From: Lactarius indigo
Lineage: Eukaryota > Basidiomycota > Agaricomycetes > Russulales > Russulaceae
Assembly: GCA_025766275.1 (NCBI GenBank)
Contig: JAFKAC010000266.1
Span: 1-38,556 of the forward strand
Length of the DNA stretch: 38,556 nt
Direction: 5' to 3'
The notes beneath the pieces are model-generated. The model had not been told where the DNA came from, did no database searches, and saw only the letters and a list, made by a program, of their open reading frames with translations. Below are positions 20,575 to 30,286 of the stretch, in pieces (within the stretch, counting starts at the first letter, position 1; each line of letters opens with the position of its first letter). A program made the position numbers and the translations under genes.

Positions 20575-21872
20575 ATGCCCGCCGGACCAACTGCATCTTC
20601 TACGCCTCTGTTATCAAATTCCTGGACTGCCAAGATGGCCAGATTGCTCCTCATACCCGATAGCGAGGAAGGACTGGTCGCACCTGCTCTCGTGCTGAAG
20701 GCAACAGACTACTGGCCCCGTATCTTTCTGCACGCCGTCTGGCGTGAGCTACAGGCTGGGGATAACCAAGGACGGCGTCTCCTCCGGGTCACATACTCTG
20801 GACTAGATCTGGTCTACATGTACGAGTACCCTTCTGCAGGCGAGCGCCAGGTAACTCAAGAGGACTTCACTCCGGAACTTCGGCTCAAGCAACTCCTCGA
20901 TACCCTTGGGGTACGGCGGTTTCGGGTGCCGCCGTATGCGTGCACGTCATTCGTCGTGAGTCTGTGATGCTGGTACATTTGCGTACGCGCGCATATAGCT
21001 CAATTCATGACCAGATTGGACATATTATGCACGCATATATCAACTCCAGAGTTCTCAGAACTCGCGTCTCGCCGTGGCAATCGTCCAAGTTCAGCAACTC
21101 TCGCAGCACGTTCAAGATCGATCCTCAAAACTCGTCCATAACTACCTTCAGATTCAGCTCTGCAGACACTCCCTACAGTAATAATGCGCTGACTTCATCA
21201 AGTTTCGTGTTGACGTCTCACCTGGGTAGACCTTTGATCGAACGCATAGTCGGTGACCCTCTGTTGAATACTACAGATGCATATCCCGAGACCGGACAAC
21301 AGTCACCAATATCTCGAAACCCAAGGCCTCAACATTCCTTGTTTCCCAAGACAGCCACGGGGAGATCTGCGTCTACGACCCTGCCGTCTCTCGCTCGGTC
21401 CCCAGAAGAGGACGTCTTCACTGAAGCCAAGCCGCTCGAGCACGCAAAGCGGCCATTCCGAGGTGACTTGGTCGCCGCCGGGGGGCAGCGTGCAGGCACT
21501 TGGGGGGACATTCGGAGCCTTCCGACCCTGCCGACTCTTTCGAGCGACTCGTCTGGATCCTCCGTCTCGACCCTCGCCACTCCCGCCTCGCCCAGCCCCG
21601 CACCACGCCATGTCCGTCGTGCGACACAGACTCGACTATCCCTACCGACTCCGACTCCAACTCCCGCCGCGGCGGAACCAGGCCGCCGCCGCGCGCACGC
21701 CAGGATGTCGCTCATGTTCCCGCTTCCTACACCCGGCGGCGCTTCTGCGACGGAATCGCGCGCCGCTTACCGCAATTCGCTCGACCTGTCTGAGCTCGCA
21801 CGTTGCAGGCTCTGGGACGCGAGTGATAACGTGCGAATGCTCGATAAGGAGGCTGAGTGTGTGCAGCGATGA
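20575..21872 (+). CDS. Unrecognised 412-aa protein with a Ser/Pro/Thr-rich C-terminal half
   Basis: Two exons: 20575-20955 and 21015-21872 (1239 nt, phase 0 intron with a clean GTGAGT donor). The ATG at 20575 is preferred, but the frame is open upstream to an ATG at 20470. The first 127 residues look globular, with runs such as LKATDYWPRIFLHAVWREL and SGLDLVYMYEYPSAGE followed by LRLKQLLDTLGVRRFRVPPY. The second exon is low-complexity: Ser-rich, then SLPTLPTLSSDSSGSSVSTL, a basic PGRRRAHAR patch and a short ordered-looking end (AYRNSLDLSELARCRLWD). No signal peptide or membrane segment is apparent. I do not recognise a family. The balanced composition of exon 1 and the consistent splice site argue for a real gene. 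It is followed in the same direction by the phosphoglycerate mutase gene after 240 bp. Confidence 0.6.
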
Positions 21873-22112
21873 TTATGTGTTGTGCGAGCCTTATTTGGTT
21901 GGTTGGAAATGACTCTCTACCGTTCTGTTCCGAAATACGTTGGTGTTGGGGAGAATGTGAATTTATTCTTTTGCCCGGAACGAAAGCGAAGAGAGCGCTC
22001 TCGAAGTGCTTATGGCTTATGGCCGAGACGAACGTAACGCCGAACTGAGCTGTAAATACCTTTACCTTCCACTCGTACCCACCATCTACTTCCGCCCTCT
22101 TCCCCTTCTGCC

Positions 22113-24150
22113 ATGGTGCAAGTAAAGAACAAAGTTTGTCTCATGTAACGATCTTATCTGTGACTAGCAATTCGCCCAATATACTGACGTATTTTTATGC
22201 CGGAACAGCGTGCATGATGGATGGGGTGTCGCTGCCGAGGAAGGCCTGAAGGGCAACGCCATCGAGAAAGGCACGACGACGAACATGGACACCATCGCAA
22301 AGGAGCACGCATACCGCCTGCTCGCCGCGCACGGGCTCGCAGTCGGCCTTTCCGATGGGCTCATGGGAAACTCGGAAGTCGGGTCCGTTTTCTTGACCAC
22401 CCCTCTCCTCTCATCCCCTTCCTGCTATTTATCTGACCAATCAATCAGTCATCTGAACATCGGCGCGGGCCGCATCGTGTGGCAAGACATCGTCCGGATC
22501 GACGTCGCGATCAAGAAGCGACAGTTCCACAAGAACGAGACGATCCTCGCGAGCTTCAAGCACGCCAAAGAGACCAACGGGCGTCTGCACCTTCTCGGCC
22601 TCGTACGTCGTCCCCTTGCTATTGGTTGTTCTCCGGGAACCGACGCGCGCTGCTAGATCTCGGACGGCGGTGTCCACTCGCACAACACGCACCTGTACGC
22701 GCTGCTCGAGACTGCAAAGGAGGTCGGCGTGCCCCACGTATACGTGCACTTCCTCGGCGACGGGCGCGATACGGCGCCGCGCTCTGCGGCGGGCTACGCG
22801 CGCGAGCTGCGTACGTTCGTGGAGGAGCTCGGCGTCGGGGAGGTCGCGACTGTCGTGGGGCGGTACTATGCGATGGACCGCGACAAGCGCTGGGAGCGCG
22901 TGCGGATCGCTGTGGAGGGGCTCGTGCATGGGAAGGGCGAGGCTGCGGAGGGCGGCGATTATGTACGGGCGATCGAGGCGCGGTATGAGAAGGACGAGAC
23001 GGACGAGTTTTTGAAGCCGATCATCGTAAATGGTGATGCTGGCAGGATCAAGGGTGCGCGTCTCTCCCCTCCCCCACGGACACATACCCTTGGCTCACGC
23101 AATGGACAGACGGCGATACACTGTTCCTGTTCAATTACCGCTCAGACCGTATGCGCGAGATCAGTAGCGTCCTTGGCGCGGTGGAGAAAACCATCGACAT
23201 GGAGCTACCCAAAGACCTCGTACGTTTGCACTCATTGGTTTTCCTGTTCTTGGGATCTGAATTACATGTGGGGACGGCAGCATATAACTACCATGTCACG
23301 CTACAACGCCAGTTTCCCATTTGCGGTGGCTTACCCACCCCAAGCGATGACGAACGTGCTAGCCGAATGGCTCGCCAAGCACGATGTCAAGCAAGCGCAC
23401 ATCGCCGGTCGGTTCCTCGCACGCCTCACCTCACCACCCAAACTGACTTTCTCACGCAGAGACGGAGAAATACGCGCACGTCACGTTCTTCTTCAACGGC
23501 GGTGTCGAGAAGCAGTTCGAGAACGAGGAGCGGCACCTAGTCGACTCTCCCAAAGTCGCGACGTACGACCTGCTGCCCAAGATGAGCGTGCGCGGCGTCG
23601 CCGACAAAGTCGCCGAGGTCGTCCGCGCATCCAAACACGAGTTTGTCATGTGCAACTTTGCGCCTCCCGACATGGTGCGTGCGCCCCTTCCCTCCCTCCC
23701 TTATTCCAATTTAAAATGACAACCCCAGGTCGGCCACACGGGCATCTTTGACGCCGCCGTCGAGGCGATCACGCATACGGATGCGGCGGTCGGCACGGTC
23801 TACGCTGCGTGTCAAGAGGCAGGCTATACGCTGCTCGTCACCGCGGACCACGGCAACGCGGAACAGATGGTGAATCCGGAGACGGGCGCGCCGCACACGG
23901 CGCACACGACTAACAAGGTCCCGTTCATCCTCGCGGGGCCCAAAGGCACCACTTTCGCATTCGCGGACGACAAGGATAGGAAGGAGGACGAAGAGGAGGG
24001 CGCGCTGTGCGATGTTGCGCCGACCGTGTTGGCACTCTTGGGACTTGACCAGCCAGAGGGTGCGTATTTTCTTTCCCTCTTTTTCCTCGCTGGTTGAGAC
24101 TTAATGTGGCGTGCTTAGAAATGACCGGCCGGTCGCTGCTCGCTGCGTGA
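22113..24150 (+). CDS. 2,3-bisphosphoglycerate-independent phosphoglycerate mutase
   Basis: Nine exons: 22113-22144, 22209-22382, 22449-22602, 22657-23053, 23110-23219, 23281-23407, 23460-23674, 23729-24059, 24119-24150; 1572 nt, 523 aa, all phases matching, the usual length for this enzyme. It interconverts 3- and 2-phosphoglycerate in cytosolic glycolysis and gluconeogenesis using two metal ions and a phosphoserine. Visible signatures are metal-binding HDGWG (residues 13-17), the catalytic serine loop MGNSEVGHLNIG (about 62-73), [49 protein letters not shown] (404-408) and [11 protein letters not shown] with Asp443/His444. All expected catalytic motifs are present. The first exon is only 32 nt and splits Ile11. 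The 60 bp before the ATG are pyrimidine-rich, as is common before highly expressed fungal glycolytic genes. Confidence 0.95.
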
Positions 24151-24521
24151 GCGGGACCCACCGTATAGAAAAAGGACGCGTAGACCAAAGAAGTGGGTGT
24201 AACGCTATGGTGTTCCAGAATAGAAAATACCTCGTTCGAGTGTAACAGTCAGATCGAATTACTAGCTTAGAAAAGATAGAAAGTTCGCCTACTCTCTTCT
24301 GTATGGGTCAAACGGGGTTATTTAAGGAGAGTATTCGGGTTCGGGTAACGTATGGATAGTTTATGCATACAACGATTGGAGTCTGGTATTCAGTGCTAAA
24401 TGTCTTGTGCAATTAAATTCTTTATAGGGTGATACGCGTCGAGAGCGAACGAAAGCGGACATCGAGAAACAAAGCAATGTCCTTATCATACGAAGTCCCG
24501 TGTACGTGCTCTGCGATCGTA
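24151..24521. other. Convergent intergenic spacer
   Basis: These 371 bp lie between the stop codons of the mutase and tetraspanin genes, which point at each other, so it should hold both 3' ends. AT-rich patches occur at 24220-24420, including AATTAAATTC near 24410. No open frame of note. Confidence 0.4.
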
Positions 24522-26024
24522 CTATGACGTACGTGGTAACGTCGTATCCTGCCTAAGCGCAAGTGGTGATAGATTTGCCTGCGTGCCAGTTGGGTAAGGC
24601 GAGTCGAGCTGTAGATTTGAGCGCGAGCGTGCCAGAACCAGAACCTCGGTGGCGACGTCTGCCCCGTACTGCTCTGCCAATTGGCTGTCGATACCATTTT
24701 TTTTTTATTTCAGTAAGATCGATCGTGACACAGAGGGAGGAAGTGCGCACCTGGCGTAGTTGTCCATGATGACTGCCATCGAGTTCATGCTGAGGCGGTA
24801 TGCCTTGGGCATCATACCCTTTCCGAAGCGGTACGTGATGTGATTTGAGCATAGTAACCCGACGAGGATCACGCCGATCTGGAACGGCACGAGCCCAAAG
24901 ACGATCGTGTACCAACGCCTGAGGACGAAGCGTTCGAATTCCAAGTACGGGCCCTTGCATCCGGGAAGGACGGAGCGCGAGTAGCACACCTGCGAGACGG
25001 CTGCCTCGACGAAGGGGGAGAAGAATCCGCAGCACTCGAGCTGGTTCTGTATGCGGAGCCAGTCGTTGATGCCAAAGTCGTTGCCCCACTGGTTGTTGAC
25101 CTTGCCGTCGAGGTTGAAGTTACGGCGCTTAAAGGTGAGGTAGCCCGGGATGATGAGGAGGGCGAACCCTATCCAGAGGAAGAAGGTGTACACGGCGAGG
25201 AAGGAGCGGTTGTTGAGGAGGATGCCGGCCCAGCCGATGACGGAGGTGATGATGCCGAAACCAGCAGCGACGGTGGAAACGACGAGCTCGCCGCGGTTGC
25301 CAACCCGGACGATGTCGGCGTGTGCCCAGACATCGAACCACGTGCAAAGAAGGAAGATCATGCTTGCGAGTGAATAAGAGGAGAACTACCATCAATGGGG
25401 AGATCGACAAAAAAGGCAATCAGCGACTCAATGCGACCATCACTACCCGGGCGGCAACCAGCGGGGGAGGGTAACGACACTCACGAGGAGATTGGAAAAG
25501 AAAAGCGACCACTTGAATTTGTTCCAACGCAGACGAGGACGGGTGCGACCGCCTTCTTTTCCAAAGAGACCACCTTGGACGCCGTCGTAGTCGTCGTCAC
25601 CCTCGCCTGGCATGCGTGCCTCACCGCTGCGAAAGGCCTCGCGCCCTCCACCACGCTTTGGGCCAAGCTGATTGCCCTTCCCTCGATTCTTGAGGCCGTT
25701 GTAAAGGACGGCATCTGAGAATTTTGTGGGGAGGTAGTTGACGGAGCGGGAGAGGGAAGCCTCTCCTAGGAGGGGCGAGTCTGTGCGGGGCGAGGACGAG
25801 CGCATCGAGAGATTTGATGCAAAGGGAGCATTTGGGGGCTCGAGTTGTGCTTGCATGCTGGAGAGGATGTGTCGTGTGGACGTGGCGGCGGAATAGGCCG
25901 AGTTAGCACTGGAAATGACTGAGGAGGCGCGGCGAGATTGACTGGGCAACGAAAGAATATCAGGAAAAAAAAAATAAACGGAACGAAAAACGGGACAAAA
26001 CGGAGATACATACGTGAGGTCCAT
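24522..26024 (-). CDS. Tetraspanin (PLS1-like) with a long Ser-rich N-terminal region
   Basis: Four exons: 26024-26014 (11 nt), 25941-25485, 25385-24751, 24684-24522; 1266 nt, 421 aa, phases matching. The first 150 residues are cytosolic-looking, rich in Ser, Gly and Arg (SRRASSVISSANSAYSAATS; PRLRWNKFKW just before the membrane). Four membrane helices follow: SLASMIFLLCTWF, STVAAGFGIITSVIGWAGIL, SFLAVYTFFLWIGFALLIIP and TIVFGLVPFQIGVILVGLLC. The large extracellular loop has the diagnostic CCG (274-276) plus two more cysteines (VCY, GCK), enough for two disulfides. The tail QLAEQYGADVATEVL...SNLQLD is cytosolic. Fungal tetraspanins organise plasma-membrane domains; Pls1 orthologues are needed for infection-peg or polarised outgrowth in other fungi. 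The start is less certain because the ATG directly follows a TAG that could be an acceptor. Confidence 0.85.
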
Positions 26025-26442
26025 CTAGAGGAGGCGCATGAAAACGGAAACGTAAAATATGGGCGGAAAGTTGGCGTTGGGTCAGGGCGTCGTTTGGGCG
26101 GTGCACCGTGATGCAAAATTCCCACTCGGGCTTACCGATTCTCGGCCCGTAGATGGCCTTGATGCGGGCGCTCGACTGTGTGCATTGTAGCTGAGGTAAG
26201 TGGACCACACTCTCTGCATGGTGTTCGCGAGATCGAATAAAATACAACTCAAGTACAAGTAGTGAAGAAAGAATGGCGGACGCGATGTACAACGAGGGAC
26301 TCGAATAAACCAGGAATAGCACGGACAGCGTGGCATCACTGAGATAAGAATCTTCGGCTCGACGGACCCTCCGACGCACCGGACTAATATTCAGGTCACA
26401 GTCACATTGGTATTCCATTAAAAGCAACTACTTTATTGAACT
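26025..26442. other. Intergenic between tetraspanin and DUF6534 genes
   Basis: These 418 bp hold the tetraspanin promoter and the 3' end of the DUF6534-like gene. Open frames on the minus strand here (to 26427) look non-coding. Confidence 0.35.
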
Positions 26443-28397
26443 CTAAACCGTCTGATCCGCACTGGGACGATGATCCCCTTCGTCCACATCGCACCGTATC
26501 GTCTTTTCGATGCTGATCTCCAGCCTCGACGGATCCATCTCACTCGTCGGAGACAACGACTCAACTTTCTTAGAACCGTCAGTGGGACTGGGGTGATCCA
26601 TCAAACTCACAGATTGGAATCGGGCCCTTGATCTGGCGCATGAATCGGCGGTATAACAAGAGGGGAACAACACAGGTAGCGCGTGATCGACCTCAATTGG
26701 GCCCATTTTTCGTTTCCGTATCGAGCGACGACCGTTGAGTGTTGCGAGAAGAGAGTTGGCGTACACTGCAAATATCCTATGTCTTTAACGGGACAAAGCG
26801 TTCGAATGAACGACGCACGTTTACTGATAGCAAAATGCAGTCCAAGGAAAATCAAATTTCGGGGCATGGTCAACCACTAGACGGATCACGTCAAGCGGTC
26901 ATGTCAGCTGTCAAGGATCACGCGGCAGCTTATTGAACGCACGCAAATCATAGAGACGACTGTGGTGACGCTGAAAGCAGTTCAATACATTACTTTAATG
27001 AAATTGAGAGTGGGATATACCAAGTAAGTGCCCCGTTGTTGAATGTATACAACATGATCGTGTCGATAATGTGGTCCATCCTACGTCAGATAAGGATATG
27101 ATTGGTTGACCTTTGCGTAGGACGTACTCTCCAAAGCCAGTTCGGCTCATATGGAGGAAATAACACATGGAGGCAGTCACGCCGATGTCGACCGTGCATG
27201 CCATGCTGAGTCCGAGTGTGAAGACGTACTGCGTCCCACTAAGTCGTGTCCAAGAACGGTGACTCTAAATGCTTACGCCAAAATTTTCGACAAACAAGTG
27301 GAAGCTCCTTAGCTTTCCCCTGAGAGGAGCGTTCATTTCAGTTGGTTCTATCCGCCCAGCGTCCCAACAGGTATCACTCACATCTCGGTAGTCGAAACCA
27401 GCGCAGCACCAAGCCGGGCGCATGAAAGCATGACCTATGCAACACATACTCACATCAGCTGTACCTTGATCTGATTCAACATTGTTCCCTCACCAGTGGC
27501 GTGGTGATGTACCAATTGCCCCGGCTCACTAATGTACTCATCAGCTTCCGTTAGTAGACGCGGACGATGAACGCACGTCGGAAAACCCGGTGAGAAAAGA
27601 AGCTTCAGAGGAATAGCACAATATCAGCGTTGAACTGGTTCGAACTTTTGAGCAATAAAGTATTTGAGTGCGTACAGTTGGGCAAGGAATGTGATGGTAG
27701 CCTGTGATAAATCAAATGATCGCATCGATGCGCCCCGTCAAAGTTAGAACCATGGCAGTCGGAGGTAGAACAGACCCGGTCTTACCGTGAAGGCAACCGT
27801 TAGCTAATTCGCACCAGGAAACGAGAGAGGATCAAGTTGTCATTAGAAAATGAAACGAAAACGATACGAAGGCACCTACTCCAATAGTTCTATCGGTGGA
27901 ACGATCAGCACAAGAAAGGAGGGTGGTGTTCAACGAGGCTTGTACTCACATCGGTATCCTATCCGCAATTGCCTCATTCCCGAAGTTCAGAACGAGATAA
28001 TCCCACGTTGAGGCACACATGAGCGCGGCGTGTGTAAGGTCGAGGAACCTATCCGACCACAGTGTCGTCAATGGCGGCTACTAACCGAGCTCCGAGGGGC
28101 AACGCAGTACGAACAAGATGCCTATAACCTGCAGGGAACGCGCATCTGAGCGACGGCAGCTACAGATCTGGGCCAGAACGACGACGTACCATGAGCTTTA
28201 TCCGCGCCGGGTCCTTCGGATATAGGCGAAAGTAGAGGAACGTCTGCACGATGGTCATCCCCGATAGTCTGCACGCGGTCCCAATTCAGTCAGTCTGCGA
28301 GTCCAGAATACGGTGATGATGGTTCGCACGCAGTGGAAAGCATGCAGCCGAGGAGGATGGCCCCCAGCGTTGTCTTGATATGCAACAGCTCACCCAT
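26443..28397 (-). CDS. DUF6534-like seven-helix membrane protein
   Basis: Sixteen exons: 28397-28330, 28268-28190, 28128-28115, 28048-27950, 27889-27880, 27803-27786, 27701-27676, 27602-27577, 27528-27494, 27434-27382, 27319-27277, 27228-27128, 27080-27021, 26970-26943, 26876-26825, 26765-26443; 1035 nt, 344 aa, all phases matching. The joined reading follows the order I know for basidiomycete DUF6534 proteins: TLGAILLGCMLS, GMTIVQTFLYFRLYPKDPA, HAALMCASTWDYLVLNFGN, TIGLTVAFTATITFLAQLFF, SHRVFRLSRGNWYIT, FGYVFTLGLSMACTVDIGVT, ASMCYFLHMSRTGF, MDHIIDTIMLYTFNNGAL, MPRNLIFLGLHFAI, YANSLLATLNGRRSIRKRK and an acidic cytosolic tail. The first 240 residues are seven hydrophobic segments, receptor-like in topology. 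Function is unknown for the family. Six exons are under 30 nt, including 10 and 14 nt, so automated models are likely to break here. Confidence 0.85.
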
Positions 28398-29547
28398 AGT
28401 GTTTGGCGTCTCGGGAAGCGAACGCAACGAGAACTTCGGGGGCGGACACCCAGTAGCACGGTACGAGGGGAAACAGAAGGCGCCTTGTCCTCAGGGAGGG
28501 CTTGCTTTTAAGAGACTCCAAAAGGGGGATCTGGAGGTGGCGCGGAGAAATCGATGGAACAAGCTGAGGGACCGGTGACCCATCACGCTTAAATTAAACG
28601 GCCATGGCCCAATGTAGCGAGACGTGATCGCCAAGAACACAAAAGGCGAAGAACCAGCTGAGCAAGCGGGCAGGTGGATGTTCAGTTGGGCGTTATGACG
28701 AAACAAAGGTAAGCTCTCACTACCGCCCCACAGGTATCTTCCGATTTGTTGCTACAGTTATTGCGTCCGTTCCGCGTAGAATAGAATTCCCGGAGGGCAT
28801 GGGTCCATACAATGCCGAGAGCCGCGCTGTAGCTCCCTGTTCACCAAATCGGAAATATTGACTAGGTCCCATGGCTGAGGGTCAGGGGCAACTGTGGTGA
28901 TCATCAGGCTACGTTGGATGCCGTGACCAACAGTTAGAAGCTCTTTCCGTAGTGCGCTCTCAACGTTCTTATGTTGAATGATAGATCACGGGGGTTTGAT
29001 CTGGGGCGCGCCCAACGGAACGATGTAGCGCTGCCATGTTATCACGCACCCACCTTTCGGTCGGCGTCAACTTTGACTGTAAGAGGCACCGGAACGTTGC
29101 CAGAGTTCGGAGCCGCGGTCATTTGGAACAAGAAAGTGTGGAACAAATGACAACACAACATGTCGCAAAAGGTTAGATTGCCATGATCGAACCTCAAACA
29201 TAATTTGAAAAAAATAATAACCCCACAAGGCTGGAGGTGTCCAAGCTGTTGTCAGGACGCCTTACCGTAATTTGTGTGGTGCTATACATAGAGCTCTATG
29301 GACTTCCTCTTGAAACAAAGAGAGAGAATCGGAGTGGGGCCCCGTGTGACAAGGACACTGCGGTACCGATGGGATAAAGACAGGATTGTCGACATCAGGA
29401 CAGTGCCAAATCATGCGATGCAATTGATGCGGGTTTGCACCAAAGTTGTCTCAAATCGAGGGAACAGCTCGGATGAATTCACGGGCTGACCCAACCTGGG
29501 CACATCTTCACACGGACCATCAACCATCTCGATAATCGCTCCGCCTG
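28398..29547. other. Intergenic, no gene recognised
   Basis: These 1150 bp separate two divergent start codons (DUF6534-like and RidA). Small open frames at 28333-28578 (+), 28491-28706 (-) and 29298-29489 (+) show no domain. The stretch must include both promoters, but no core element stands out. A short A-rich stretch lies at 29203-29222. Confidence 0.4.
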
Positions 29548-30286
29548 ATGCTCCTCAGATACAGCGTTCGTCTCGCTCGTCTCGCTCAGCATCGGACGAA
29601 GACATACGGAATCAAAGTGCCATTCGTCGAAACTCGCAGGTGCTATCGCGTAACCCAGCAACTCCAATTCTCGCTATCTACTGCTTGCAGCATGTCCAGC
29701 GTGACAACCAATCCCTCGCTCACCATAGTCTCTACGACACGTCAGCACGCTCCCTCGTCGTTTCCCTGAGCCTTGATTTGATTGGGTGACGGTGCAGATG
29801 CTCCCGCCGCGATTGGGCCGTACAGCCAGGCCATCGTGTGCTCTCCGTTCGTCTTCGTGTCGGGCTGCCTCGGCTTCAATCCAAGTACCAACACGTTTGT
29901 CGAAGGTGGCATCGAGGCGCAGGCGACCCAAGCACTGCAAAACCTAAAAAGTGTCGTCGAGGCCAGCGGGAGTGAGGTTGGGAAGATCGTCAAGGTCACG
30001 GTGCGCAAGCGCAAACGCCCATTCTTTTCTATGTACCAAGTCCAAGAGATTGACGAACTCGATGACTACTAGGTCTTCTTGAAGGACATGAATGACTTTG
30101 CGGCAGTCAACGCAATCTATGCGCGGTTTTTTGGAACGCATAAGCCCGCCAGGTATGTACGGTGACCATGGCACCTGTGCGACACGGCTTATCTCCATTT
30201 ACTACGAACTTAGGTCGCTAGTCGAGGTGGCTCGCATTCCTCGCGACGGGCTTTTCGAGATTGAGGCTATCGCGTCAGTCGCATGA
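29548..30286 (+). CDS. RidA/YjgF/UK114-family enamine/imine deaminase with possible mitochondrial extension
   Basis: Four exons: 29548-29740, 29798-30000, 30073-30152, 30214-30286 (549 nt, 182 aa). An internal in-frame ATG at 29692 gives a 134-aa protein, the normal family length. The core is complete: [44 protein letters not shown], then [13 protein letters not shown] with the carboxylate-binding Arg and EIEAIA at the end. RidA hydrolyses reactive enamines and imines released by PLP enzymes such as threonine dehydratase. The 48 residues before Met49 are Arg/Thr/Ser-rich with only one acidic residue ([20 protein letters not shown]), which would suit a mitochondrial presequence. Yeast has separate mitochondrial (Mmf1) and cytosolic (Hmf1) copies; here one gene may serve both by alternative starts. 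That is inference. Confidence 0.9.

Noticed and set aside
21303..21715. Long minus-strand frames opposite the 412-aa gene
   Set aside because: Shadow frames of the GC-rich second exon. The plus-strand frame has the start, splice site and stop.
22441..23085. 214-codon minus-strand frame across the phosphoglycerate mutase exons
   Set aside because: Antisense shadow of GC-rich conserved coding sequence that spans two of the enzyme's introns.
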